From: an uncultured Oscillospiraceae bacterium
GTDB taxonomy: Bacteria > Bacillota_A > Clostridia > Oscillospirales > Oscillospiraceae
Assembly (NCBI GenBank): GCA_947631215.1
Contig: CANRKN010000137.1
Location: 1 to 5,155 of the forward strand
Direction: 5' to 3'
DNA: 5,155 bases
Both the position numbers and the translations under genes were made by a program. The first letter of the stretch is position 1, and each line of letters opens with the position of its first letter. Of the stretch, positions 1-5,155 are shown piece after piece. The notes beneath the pieces are model-generated. The model was given only the letters and a program-made list of their open reading frames with translations. It did no database searches and was not told the DNA's origin.

Positions 1-1188
1 ATCATCGGCATCGCCGCCATCATCACCATCGTGTCCACCATCAAGGGCACCAACGACCAGATCAAGGAGAGCCTCATAGGCTCCGGCACCAACGCCGTCA
101 CCGTGCAGCTATACCAGGACAATTACGCCTACACCATCTCCAACTGGAACCCGGCCCCGGAAGGGGTGCTGCCCGTGTCGGATAAGACGAAAGAAAAGCT
201 CCAGGCGCTGGAGAACGTTGTGTCCGTCAGCCTCTACTGCTCCCGGCGGGTGGACAGCTACGACGGGGACGTGTGCTTCGGCAATAAGTCCTATTCCGGC
301 GAGATATACGGCGTGGATGAGCACTACTTCAACGCCGCCGGCTACCGGCTGCGCAATGGGCGGGGGTTCCTGGCCGAGGACTTCGACAGCTTCCGCAAGG
401 TGGCCATCGTGGACGAGGGGACCGTGACCCGCCTCTTCGGCGGGGCGGACCCGGTGGGGGAGATATTGGAGATCAAAAATGAGCCCTTCACCGTGGTGGG
501 CGTGGTGAGCGAGAGCGCCAAAAGCGACTACGCCATTGAGTCCTACCGGGACTACACCATGTACGCCCAGAATACCGGCGGGCGGGTGTTCATCCCCCTG
601 GCCGACTGGCCCATCGCCTACGCTTTCGACGAGCCCCAGACGGTGATACTGAAGGCCGCCAGCACCGACGACATGACGGCCATCGGCCAGCAGGCGGAGG
701 ACATCCTCACCGACAGCCAGATCACCACCAATCAGGGCAGCTTCTCCTACAAGAGCGACGACCTGATGGGCCAGGCGGCCCAGCTGCAGGAGTTCTCCAA
801 CGCCACCAACAACCAGCTCCTCTGGATCGCGGGCATATCCCTTCTGGTGGGCGGCATCGGCGTGATGAACATCATGCTGGTGACGGTCACGGAGCGGACG
901 CGGGAGATAGGCCTTAAAAAGGCCATCGGCGCCCGGAAGCGGCGCATCCTCTGGCAGTTTCTGACGGAGGCCGCGGCGCTGACCAGCATCGGCGGGATGC
1001 TGGGCGTGGCGGCGGGTCTGGGCCTGAGCCGGTTCATCGCCTCGGCCATGGGCACGCCTTCCGCCGTCAGCTACCCGGCCATCGCGGTGGCGGTGCTGTT
1101 TTCCATGCTCATCGGCGTGGTGTTCGGCATGATCCCGGCGGTGAAGGCGGCGAATCTGAACCCGATAGACGCGCTGAGACGAGAGTAA
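1..1188 (+). CDS. MacB/FtsX-type ABC transporter permease, 3' part (5' end outside window)
   Basis: This is the membrane subunit of a MacB-type ABC exporter, partnered in the family with a separate or fused ATPase that couples ATP hydrolysis to export of peptides, antibiotics or envelope substrates. The frame is open from base 1, beginning IIGIAAIITIVSTIKG, which looks like the end of the first membrane helix. The GTG at 31 lies inside that helix and is not a start, so perhaps 20-40 residues are missing. Visible residues about 15-265 form the extracytoplasmic MacB-like domain. About 272-292 is a second helix (WIAGISLLVGGIGVMNIML), followed by the cytoplasmic TERTREIGLKKAIGAR motif typical of the FtsX domain. 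Helices three and four are near 320-348 and 358-384, and the protein ends in the characteristic NPIDALRRE. The ATPase gene probably lies upstream. The family is certain from sequence motifs; the substrate is unknown. Confidence 0.93.
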   Translation: MIGIAAIITIVSTIKGTNDQIKESLIGSGTNAVTVQLYQDNYAYTISNWNPAPEGVLPVSDKTKEKLQALENVVSVSLYCSRRVDSYDGDVCFGNKSYSGEIYGVDEHYFNAAGYRLRNGRGFLAEDFDSFRKVAIVDEGTVTRLFGGADPVGEILEIKNEPFTVVGVVSESAKSDYAIESYRDYTMYAQNTGGRVFIPLADWPIAYAFDEPQTVILKAASTDDMTAIGQQAEDILTDSQITTNQGSFSYKSDDLMGQAAQLQEFSNATNNQLLWIAGISLLVGGIGVMNIMLVTVTERTREIGLKKAIGARKRRILWQFLTEAAALTSIGGMLGVAAGLGLSRFIASAMGTPSAVSYPAIAVAVLFSMLIGVVFGMIPAVKAANLNPIDALRRE

Positions 1189-1189
1189 T

Positions 1190-1226
1190 AACTAAGGACC
1201 TGCTGGAAAGCAGGTCCTTAGTTTTT
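1190..1226 (+). terminator. Rho-independent terminator of the ABC permease gene
   Basis: A perfect 13-bp stem (ACTAAGGACCTGC at 1191-1203 with its complement at 1210-1222, plus an outer A-T pair) closes a 6-base loop, TGGAAA, and runs directly into five T residues at 1222-1226. It starts two bases after the permease stop codon. On the minus strand the same hairpin is followed by a T-rich but interrupted tract (AGTTATTACT), so it may also weakly stop transcripts of the facing lysA operon. Confidence 0.93.
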
Positions 1227-1295
1227 GCTGTCTAATACAAGTTGGCAAAGGGCGGCCGAGCCCGACAGGGCCCCTCCCGCTAAAGTTCGCTTCGC

Positions 1296-1994
1296 TCACC
1301 GAGCGCGTGCGGGGCACTGCCGGTTCTCGCCGCCCGTCGGATTGGCAAGCATACTCTTGAACCACTCGAATATGGGCGCGCCGTCGGCGGCGTCGGGGCG
1401 GGCGTGGGCGAAGGCCATGCGCTCGGGGTGGAACTGGACGCCCAGGATGGGGAGAGATTCGTGCTCGATGGCCTCTATGACCCCGTCGGGGGCGAAGGCC
1501 GTGGCGCGCAGGCCCTGGCCTATGCGGTCCAGGCCCTGGTGGTGGGCGCTGTTGACAGGGGCCGCGTCGCCGTAGAGGCGGTGCAATAGGCTGCCGGGAG
1601 CGAGGGCAGCGGGGTGGAGGCGGTCGTCATGCTCCGTCGCCATGTGGGTGAGCGCGGTGGGTAGATCCTGGACGAGGTCCCCGCCGAAGTAGATATTCAG
1701 CACCTGGTGGCCCCGGCATATGCCTAGGACGGGCTTGCCCGCTTTGACGAACAGGTCCAGGGCGGTGAGCTGGGCCTCGTCCAGGGGAAGGTCTATGTCC
1801 CGGGAGCCCCGGTTCGGCTGGTTGAAACGGGCCGGGTCCACGTCCCCGCCGCCGGGCAGCAGCAGTCCCGCGCAGTTGGCGGCCTCCGCCGGGGAGAGGG
1901 TGACGAGAGGCTCCACGCCCACGGCCTGCAAAGCGGCCATGTAGTTGGCTACGCGTTCGGCATAGCCCAGGATGGCGGCCCTCACAGGTCGCAC
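1296..1994 (-). CDS. Peptidase C26 / class I glutamine amidotransferase-like hydrolase (PuuD-like)
   Basis: The protein belongs to the gamma-glutamyl-gamma-aminobutyrate hydrolase (peptidase C26) family, cytosolic enzymes that cleave gamma-glutamyl bonds. Numbering from the GTG at 1994, the oxyanion-region motif PGGGDVDP is at 47-54, the nucleophile elbow GICRGHQ places Cys93, and VQFHPE supplies His189 and Glu191, so the Cys-His-Glu triad is intact. The N-terminus is compact compared with E. coli PuuD, and the 232-residue length is near the low end for the family. Start choice is open: GTG at 1994 gives MRPVRAAI and overlaps lysA by 13 bases, while GTG at 1985 gives a 4-base GTGA stop-start overlap (1982-1985), the usual mark of translational coupling. 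Neither has a strong Shine-Dalgarno sequence. The last 15 or so residues (after FEWFKSMLA) look like an extension beyond the fold. The natural substrate is not known; a glutamine amidotransferase role is less likely without a partner. Confidence 0.88.
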   Translation of the reverse strand: MRPVRAAILGYAERVANYMAALQAVGVEPLVTLSPAEAANCAGLLLPGGGDVDPARFNQPNRGSRDIDLPLDEAQLTALDLFVKAGKPVLGICRGHQVLNIYFGGDLVQDLPTALTHMATEHDDRLHPAALAPGSLLHRLYGDAAPVNSAHHQGLDRIGQGLRATAFAPDGVIEAIEHESLPILGVQFHPERMAFAHARPDAADGAPIFEWFKSMLANPTGGENRQCPARAR

Positions 1995-3280
1995 CCCGCT
2001 ATGTCCGCCAGGGTCTCCCGGCGGACGATGAGCCGGTCCGCGCCGCCCCGGAGGGCCACGATGGGGGGCCGGGGGACGCGGTTATAGTTGGAGGCCATGG
2101 AGTAGTTGTAGGCCCCCGTCACCAGCACCGCCAAGGTGTCCCCGGCGCGGGCTTCTTGCAGGGGCATGTCCTCGCCTAAGAGGTCCCCGCTTTCGCAGCA
2201 GCGGCCCGCGAGGGTCACCCGCTCCGTCTGGGGCTCGTTCGCCCGGTCCGCGATGAGGGCGGTGTAGCGGGCGCCGTAAAGGGCGTAGCGGGGGTCGTCC
2301 GTCATGCCCCCGTCCAGGGCCACGTAGCAGGCCCCGCCGGGGACGGACTTCACGTTCTGCACGGTGTAGAGGGTCACGCCCGCCGCGGCCACGACGCCCC
2401 GGCCAGGTTCCAGGATGATCCGGGGCAGGGGGTAGTCATGTTGGGCGAAGTTCGCTTTGAGCCGCTCGGCAAGGGCAACAATCATCCCCGCGCAGTCGGG
2501 GGCGGCATCGGCGTCGTTATAGGCCACGGCGAAGCCGCCGCCCAAGTCCAGGACGGGGGCGGTATAGCCCGTCTGGCGGCGCACGTCGGCCAGGAAGGAC
2601 GCCATCACGTCTGCCTCCAATAAGAAGGGGTCGGCGTCGAATATCTGGGAGCCAACGTGGCAGTGGAAGCCCTCCATGATAATATTGGGCAGGCTCAGGG
2701 CCGTCTTCGTCACGGCCAGGGCCTGGCCCGTGGGGATGGGCACGCCGAACTTCACGTCGATGACGCCGGTGTTCACGGCGGCGAAGGTGTGAGGGTCGAT
2801 GCCCGGCGTCACCCGCAGCAGGACCTTCTGGCGCACGCCCATCTCGCCGGCGACGGCGTCGATGCGCCGCAGCTCCTCCTCGCCGTCCGCGGCGATGAGG
2901 CCCACGCCGCTGGCCACGGCATAGCGGATGTCCTCCACGGTCTTGGCGTTGCCGTGAAGGCATATGTCCTCCGCCGGGAAGCCGGCGGCCAGGGCGGTGT
3001 AGAGCTCGCCGGAGGACACCGCGTCCAGGCCCATGCCCTCCTCCTTCGCCCAGCGGCACAGCTCCTTGCAGCACAGGGCCTTGGAGGCGTAGTAAGGGCG
3101 GCTGCCGGCGGGGAGATGGGCGGCCATGGCGGAGGCATAGAGCCCCATCCGGGCGCGGACCATGTCCTCGTCCAGAAGATATAGAGGCGTGCCGTACTTC
3201 TCCGCCAGGGCGACGGCGTCGACGCCGCCGACACAGAGATGGCCGGCGTCGTTTATGGTAAGGTTCGGCTGTTTCAGCAT
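1982..3280 (-). CDS. lysA: Diaminopimelate decarboxylase
   Basis: LysA is a cytosolic, PLP-dependent, fold-III (alanine racemase-like) enzyme that decarboxylates meso-diaminopimelate to L-lysine, the last step of lysine synthesis. The 432-residue product has the usual full length. Visible landmarks: YYASKAL with the PLP-binding Lys67; HVGSQ at 208-212; the phosphate-binding GGGF at 247-250; EPGR at 291-294; CESGD at 362-366 with the catalytic Cys362; and GAYNYSMASNYN at 389-400, which contributes active-site residues across the dimer. MTDDPRYALYGARY (326-339) is also typical and helps separate it from ornithine/arginine decarboxylases of the same fold. The frame is open to a TTG at 3298, but the ATG at 3280 is the better start because GAGAAGGGA lies 7 bases before it. 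It is the first gene of an operon with the C26 hydrolase and is divergent from the FocA-family gene. Confidence 0.96.
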   Translation of the reverse strand: MLKQPNLTINDAGHLCVGGVDAVALAEKYGTPLYLLDEDMVRARMGLYASAMAAHLPAGSRPYYASKALCCKELCRWAKEEGMGLDAVSSGELYTALAAGFPAEDICLHGNAKTVEDIRYAVASGVGLIAADGEEELRRIDAVAGEMGVRQKVLLRVTPGIDPHTFAAVNTGVIDVKFGVPIPTGQALAVTKTALSLPNIIMEGFHCHVGSQIFDADPFLLEADVMASFLADVRRQTGYTAPVLDLGGGFAVAYNDADAAPDCAGMIVALAERLKANFAQHDYPLPRIILEPGRGVVAAAGVTLYTVQNVKSVPGGACYVALDGGMTDDPRYALYGARYTALIADRANEPQTERVTLAGRCCESGDLLGEDMPLQEARAGDTLAVLVTGAYNYSMASNYNRVPRPPIVALRGGADRLIVRRETLADIAGCDL

Positions 3281-3287
3281 GGGATGG

Positions 3288-3296
3288 TCCCTTCTC
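3288..3296 (-). promoter_or_regulatory. Ribosome binding site that decides the lysA start
   Basis: The minus strand reads GAGAAGGGA here, 7 bases before the ATG at 3280. The alternative TTG start at 3298 lies upstream of this site and would translate straight through it, so the ATG start is preferred. Confidence 0.85.
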
Positions 3297-3329
3297 AAAT
3301 AAAACGGACCCTGCCGTAGACGGACAGGG
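3297..3329 (-). promoter_or_regulatory. Hairpin with T-rich tail in the lysA leader (possible attenuator)
   Basis: On the minus strand, CCCTG-T-CCG pairs with CGG-CAGGG around the loop TCTA (3309-3329): eight base pairs with a single bulged T. It is followed, after TCCG, by TTTTATTT (3304-3297) just before the lysA ribosome site. The arrangement resembles a weak intrinsic terminator or attenuator. I see no competing antiterminator and no ligand-binding fold, so a constitutive leader hairpin is equally possible. The same bases carry the -35 hexamer proposed for the opposite strand. Confidence 0.4.
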
Positions 3330-3345
3330 CGAAAAATGGTATACT
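3317..3345 (+). promoter_or_regulatory. Predicted sigma-A type promoter for the FocA-family gene
   Basis: TAGACG (3317-3322, 4 of 6 matches to TTGACA) and TATACT (3340-3345, 5 of 6 matches to TATAAT) are separated by exactly 17 bases. The expected transcription start is near 3352, giving an untranslated leader of about 75 bases before the ATG at 3428. Confidence 0.55.
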
Positions 3346-3362
3346 CATATCGTGATCTGTCA

Positions 3363-3379
3363 CTGTAAATATATTACAG
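3363..3379. promoter_or_regulatory. Inverted repeat CTGTAA-N5-TTACAG, candidate operator in a divergent promoter region
   Basis: CTGTAAATATATTACAG has perfect 6-bp arms around five bases. It lies about 11-27 bases downstream of the predicted plus-strand start and overlaps the proposed minus-strand -10 box (TAATAT, 3376-3371), so a dimeric regulator bound here could affect both directions. It does not match the FNR, CRP or Rex consensus. The cognate regulator is not in the window. Confidence 0.45.
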
Positions 3380-3399
3380 CCATCCCGCCGCCATTGCAA
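3371..3399 (-). promoter_or_regulatory. Possible promoter for the lysA operon
   Basis: On the minus strand TTGCAA (3399-3394) and TAATAT (3376-3371) are 17 bases apart, each matching 4 of 6 consensus positions. A start near 3364 would give a leader of about 84 bases. The match is moderate; no better candidate was found between 3281 and 3427. Confidence 0.35.
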
Positions 3400-3414
3400 G
3401 GGTTTTGCGGCGGG
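3384..3414 (+). promoter_or_regulatory. GC-rich hairpin in the FocA-family mRNA leader
   Basis: CCCGCCGC (3384-3391) pairs perfectly with GCGGCGGG (3407-3414) around a 15-base loop, ending one base before the ribosome site region AAGGGAGA at 3416-3423. An alternative shorter pairing of GCAA (3396-3399) with TTGC (3405-3408) is possible. No T tract follows, so it is not a terminator. It could stabilise the mRNA or influence ribosome access. Confidence 0.4.
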
Positions 3415-3427
3415 GAAGGGAGAAGAT

Positions 3428-4183
3428 ATGAATACGCCCAAAGAGATAGCGGCCTCCTATGTGGAGACCGGATACAACAAGGCGACAATGCCCAAGGGGC
3501 GGATGTTCCTCTTGGCGGTGCTGGCGGGGGCGTTCATCGCCTTTGCCGGGGCGGCCTCGGCCATCGGCTCCGCCGCCGCGGGAAAGCTGGCGGGGGCCTG
3601 TATCTTCCCCGCGGGGCTGGCCATGGTGGTCGTCGTGGGCAGCGAGCTCTTCACGGGCAATAATCTCATGGTCATCTCTCTGTGGGAGAAGCGCATAACG
3701 CTGGGGCAGATGCTTATAGCGTGGGCCATCGTGTACATAGGGAACTTCGCGGGCTCGGCGCTGATCGCGGCGCTGGCGGTGTATGGCGGGGCCTTCGGGG
3801 CCTGGTATGAGCCCCTCGTCGCCACGGCGGCGGCGAAGGTGTCCATCCCCTTCGGCGAGGCGGTGATGCGGGGCGTGCTGTGCAACATCCTGGTCTGCGC
3901 GGCAGTGTGGATGGGCATGGCGGCGAAGGACGCCGGGGGGAAGGTCCTGTGTCTCTACTTCCCGGTGATGGTATTCGTGCTGTGCGGCTACGAGCACTCT
4001 ATCGCCAACATGTTCTTCATCCCCGCGGGGCTCTTTGCCGCCGGGCGGTACGGCGCGGCGGCGGAGGGGCTGACCTGGGGGGCTATGTTCCTCAAAAATC
4101 TACTGCCCGTCACCATTGGCAACATCCTGGGCGGCGCGGGGCTGGGAACAGTCCTCTGGGCGGTGAACAGGCCGAAAAAATGA
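3428..4183 (+). CDS. Formate/nitrite transporter (FocA/FNT family)
   Basis: FNT proteins are homopentameric, aquaporin-like membrane channels that carry formate, nitrite or hydrosulfide across the cytoplasmic membrane. The 251-residue product is within the family's usual range and its hydrophobic profile fits six helices. Key signatures are visible: GRMFLLAVLAGAFIAFAG (first helix), GSELFTGNN at 71-79 (family signature in the broken second helix), RGVLCNILVCAAVWM at 148-162, and GYEHSIANMFFIPAG at 187-201 with the central-pore histidine His190, followed by the TIGNILGG segment near 229-236. The IANMFFIPAG form resembles formate channels more than NirC, so formate export or import in a fermenter is my favoured role, but substrate cannot be fixed from sequence. 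ATG at 3428 has AAGGGAGA just upstream. It is transcribed alone, divergent from lysA, with its own terminator at 4237-4262. Confidence 0.93.
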   Translation: MNTPKEIAASYVETGYNKATMPKGRMFLLAVLAGAFIAFAGAASAIGSAAAGKLAGACIFPAGLAMVVVVGSELFTGNNLMVISLWEKRITLGQMLIAWAIVYIGNFAGSALIAALAVYGGAFGAWYEPLVATAAAKVSIPFGEAVMRGVLCNILVCAAVWMGMAAKDAGGKVLCLYFPVMVFVLCGYEHSIANMFFIPAGLFAAGRYGAAAEGLTWGAMFLKNLLPVTIGNILGGAGLGTVLWAVNRPKK

Positions 4184-4187
4184 GTAC

Positions 4188-4225
4188 AAAAAATGGCCGG
4201 GCGGGAAGGAAGTTCCCGTCCGGCC
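4188..4225 (-). terminator. Rho-independent terminator of the queuosine precursor transporter gene
   Basis: The arms at 4195-4207 and 4213-4225 form a 13-bp stem with one G-T wobble and a 5-base loop. On the minus strand the stem is followed by one A and then six T residues (4193-4188). It begins 10 bases past the transporter stop codon and ends 4 bases before the stop codon of the facing FocA-family gene. Confidence 0.88.
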
Positions 4226-4235
4226 GGTCCGCCGG

Positions 4236-4949
4236 TCACGCTCCCCTGAGCGTGGCTTTTTTGTCGTGTATTTTCCGGGCGATGTACACCGCCGGGGTGT
4301 CCAGGAGGCTGGTCACCACGTAGATGGCATAGCCGGAGAGGATGATGCTGGTGAGGAGCCGGGGGGTGTAGCCCTCCATGCCCGCGAAGGCGGCGAGGTT
4401 GAATAGCACCGTGTTCACGAGCTGGCTGATGAGGGTGGAGCCGTTGTTCCGAAGCCACAGGAACTTCCGGTGGTCGCCGCATTTCTTGTCCGTCAGGTCC
4501 CACCACTTGTGGTAGAGCCACACGTCCAAAAACTGGCTCACGGCGTACACCGACATGCTGGCCAGGACCATCCGGGGGGTGGTGGAGAAGATGGCCCGGA
4601 TGGAGGGCATGGCCCAGTCGCTCTCCGCCGGGACGTACAGCATCCAGCTGTAGGTGAGAAGGGCGAAGAACACCGAGGCGCATATGCCCAGAAGCACCGC
4701 CCGGTTGGCGGCCTTTTTGCCGGAATTTTCGCTCAAAATGTCCGTGATGAGGAATGTGGCGGCGAAGAGGACGTTGCCCAAGGTCTGCTCCATGCCGAAG
4801 GCCACTACCAGGATCAGGACCTCGATGTTGGACAGGATGGTCACCGTCACTGTCATGCCGTACAGGCCCACGTCGCCAAAAAGACGGTAGGCCAGCAGCA
4901 CGGCCCCGAAGATGAACACCACGGATACCGCCAGGATAAGCTCGTTCAT
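4236..4949 (-). CDS. VUT-family queuosine precursor transporter (YhhQ/YpdP-like)
   Basis: This 237-residue integral membrane protein belongs to the VUT (DUF165) family, whose characterised members (E. coli YhhQ) import queuosine precursors such as preQ0/preQ1 for tRNA wobble-base modification. The sequence shows six or so hydrophobic segments and the family landmarks: FLITDILSENSGKKAA (66-81), SQFLDVWLYHKWW (138-150), RNNGSTLISQLVNT (167-180) and LLDTP (215-219). Length matches the family. ATG at 4949 is preceded by AAGGA (4961-4957) at 7 bases. The gene is monocistronic, with a long structured leader and consensus promoter upstream (to 5141). Its stop codon lies inside the hairpin that terminates the convergent FocA-family gene. 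The precise precursor carried is inferred from family, not visible in the sequence. Confidence 0.9.
   Translation of the reverse strand: MNELILAVSVVFIFGAVLLAYRLFGDVGLYGMTVTVTILSNIEVLILVVAFGMEQTLGNVLFAATFLITDILSENSGKKAANRAVLLGICASVFFALLTYSWMLYVPAESDWAMPSIRAIFSTTPRMVLASMSVYAVSQFLDVWLYHKWWDLTDKKCGDHRKFLWLRNNGSTLISQLVNTVLFNLAAFAGMEGYTPRLLTSIILSGYAIYVVTSLLDTPAVYIARKIHDKKATLRGA
4237..4262 (+). terminator. Rho-independent terminator of the FocA-family gene, inside the 3' end of the facing gene
   Basis: CACGCTC (4237-4243) pairs with GAGCGTG (4248-4254) around the 4-base loop CCCT; GC and then six T residues (4257-4262) follow. It lies about 54 bases after the FocA-family stop codon and uses the final codons of the convergent transporter gene as its stem. 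Confidence 0.85.
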
Positions 4950-4967
4950 TCAGTTTTCCTTCCCGGA

Positions 4968-4997
4968 GACACAACAAGGGAGCGCTACCGCGCTCCC
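4968..4997 (-). terminator. Attenuator-like hairpin in the transporter leader
   Basis: On the minus strand GGGAGCGC (4997-4990) pairs perfectly with GCGCTCCC (4985-4978) around the loop GGTA, followed by TTGTTGTGTC (4977-4968). The T tract is broken by G residues, so termination would be inefficient or regulated. The hairpin ends 28 bases before the start codon, leaving the ribosome site free. Confidence 0.5.
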
Positions 4998-5105
4998 CAT
5001 GACATGAAATGCTGGTCCCCTCGCCGTAGTTTTGATTTTACGCTGCTTTCACAGCGTAGGGCAGGATGGTCACGAACTGCCCAGTTAGCCTCTATGAAAT
5101 TGGCT
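4976..5105 (-). promoter_or_regulatory. Structured 5' leader of the queuosine transporter gene, candidate preQ1-type riboswitch
   Basis: On the minus strand the predicted transcript starts near 5105. It contains a perfect 6-bp stem GGGCAG/CTGCCC (5082-5077 with 5064-5059, 12-base loop), then a 7-bp hairpin TACGCTG/CAGCGTA (5058-5039, 6-base loop), then the A-rich joint AAAATCAAAACTACGG. TCGTG in the first loop (5075-5071) could pair with TACGG (5028-5024) using two wobbles, which would make a pseudoknot with an embedded hairpin. That general architecture and A-rich strand recall preQ1 riboswitches, which are known upstream of this kind of gene. I could not match any published preQ1 class base by base, so the ligand is inference from structure and gene context. 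Confidence 0.42.
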
Positions 5106-5106
5106 G

Positions 5107-5128
5107 TTTCATACTATACAGTATGAAA
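5107..5128. promoter_or_regulatory. Palindromic candidate operator over the transporter promoter
   Basis: TTTCATACT (5107-5115) and AGTATGAAA (5120-5128) are perfect 9-bp arms around ATAC. The palindrome covers the -10 box and about half of the spacer of the minus-strand promoter, an ideal position for a repressor dimer. The regulator is not identifiable here; it may be encoded just beyond the right edge. Confidence 0.6.
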
Positions 5129-5141
5129 GTGCGGTTGTCAA
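5113..5141 (-). promoter_or_regulatory. Near-consensus sigma-A type promoter for the queuosine transporter gene
   Basis: On the minus strand a perfect TTGACA (5141-5136) and TATAGT (5118-5113, 5 of 6) are 17 bases apart. The start is expected near 5105-5106, giving a leader of about 156 bases. This is the strongest promoter match in the window. Confidence 0.78.
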
Positions 5142-5155
5142 GAGTCTTCTTCCTC

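Noticed and set aside
31..33. GTG as the start of the ABC permease
   Set aside because: The frame is open to base 1 and the upstream codons encode part of a typical first membrane helix; the gene is cut by the window edge.
3281..3298. TTG at 3298 as the lysA start
   Set aside because: It would place the strong GAGAAGGGA ribosome site inside the coding region; the ATG at 3280 is correctly spaced from that site.
3352..3363. GTGA-N4-TCAC as a CRP-, FNR- or Rex-like site
   Set aside because: The spacing is four bases instead of the six expected for CRP or Rex half-sites, the flanks do not match, and the arms are only four bases long.
3281..3364. Lysine riboswitch upstream of lysA
   Set aside because: The leader is only about 84 bases, roughly half the size of the lysine aptamer, and shows one simple hairpin without the multi-helix junction.
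3988..4977. Long open frame on the minus strand overlapping the transporter gene
   Set aside because: It is Arg/Gly/His/Pro-rich with no recognisable fold and is a shadow of the well-supported frames in GC-rich DNA; the same applies to open frames at 4470-5126 (+), 3374-3997 (-) and 2517-3074 (-).
4950..5000. A 16-codon upstream ORF whose TGA directly abuts the transporter ATG
   Set aside because: The adjacency is neat, but there is no ribosome site at a usable distance from its ATG, and it runs through the attenuator-like hairpin; chance is the simpler reading.
1..5155. CRISPR array, mobile element, phage, toxin-antitoxin or defence system
   Set aside because: No regularly spaced repeats, transposase, integrase or defence-type domains are seen; nearly all the sequence is explained by five conventional genes and their control regions.

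Overview
The window is GC-rich (about 65% by eye), densely packed DNA with Shine-Dalgarno-led genes and short AT-richer intergenic gaps. The protein types (MacB/FtsX-type permease, fold-III diaminopimelate decarboxylase, FocA-type channel, VUT-type queuosine precursor transporter) and the strong AAGGGA/AAGGA ribosome sites suggest a high-GC Gram-positive anaerobe of the Clostridia, perhaps Oscillospiraceae-like. That assignment is inference from style only; there is no rRNA or marker in view.

Layout: (1) 1-1188, plus strand: the 3' part of a MacB-type ABC transporter permease, cut by the left edge and closed by a textbook Rho-independent terminator at 1190-1226. (2) 1296-3280, minus strand: a two-gene operon, lysA followed by a class I glutamine amidotransferase-like (peptidase C26, PuuD-like) gene whose start overlaps the lysA stop. 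(3) 3281-3427: a divergent control region with a plausible promoter on each strand, a CTGTAA-N5-TTACAG inverted repeat and two hairpins. (4) 3428-4183, plus strand: a formate/nitrite (FocA-family) channel. (5) 4184-4262: two terminators facing opposite ways between the convergent FocA-family and queuosine-transporter genes. (6) 4236-4949, minus strand: a VUT-family (YhhQ/YpdP-like) queuosine precursor transporter. (7) 4950-5155: a roughly 155-nt structured leader and a near-consensus promoter for that transporter, with a 9-bp-arm palindrome lying over the promoter.

The genes are mostly ordinary housekeeping functions (lysine/peptidoglycan precursor synthesis, formate traffic, tRNA-modification precursor uptake, efflux) and do not form one pathway. 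The best regulatory interest is the transporter leader: two perfect stems, an A-rich joint, and an attenuator-like hairpin upstream of a gene class that often carries preQ1 riboswitches. I see no defence system, CRISPR array, mobile element, tRNA or rRNA.
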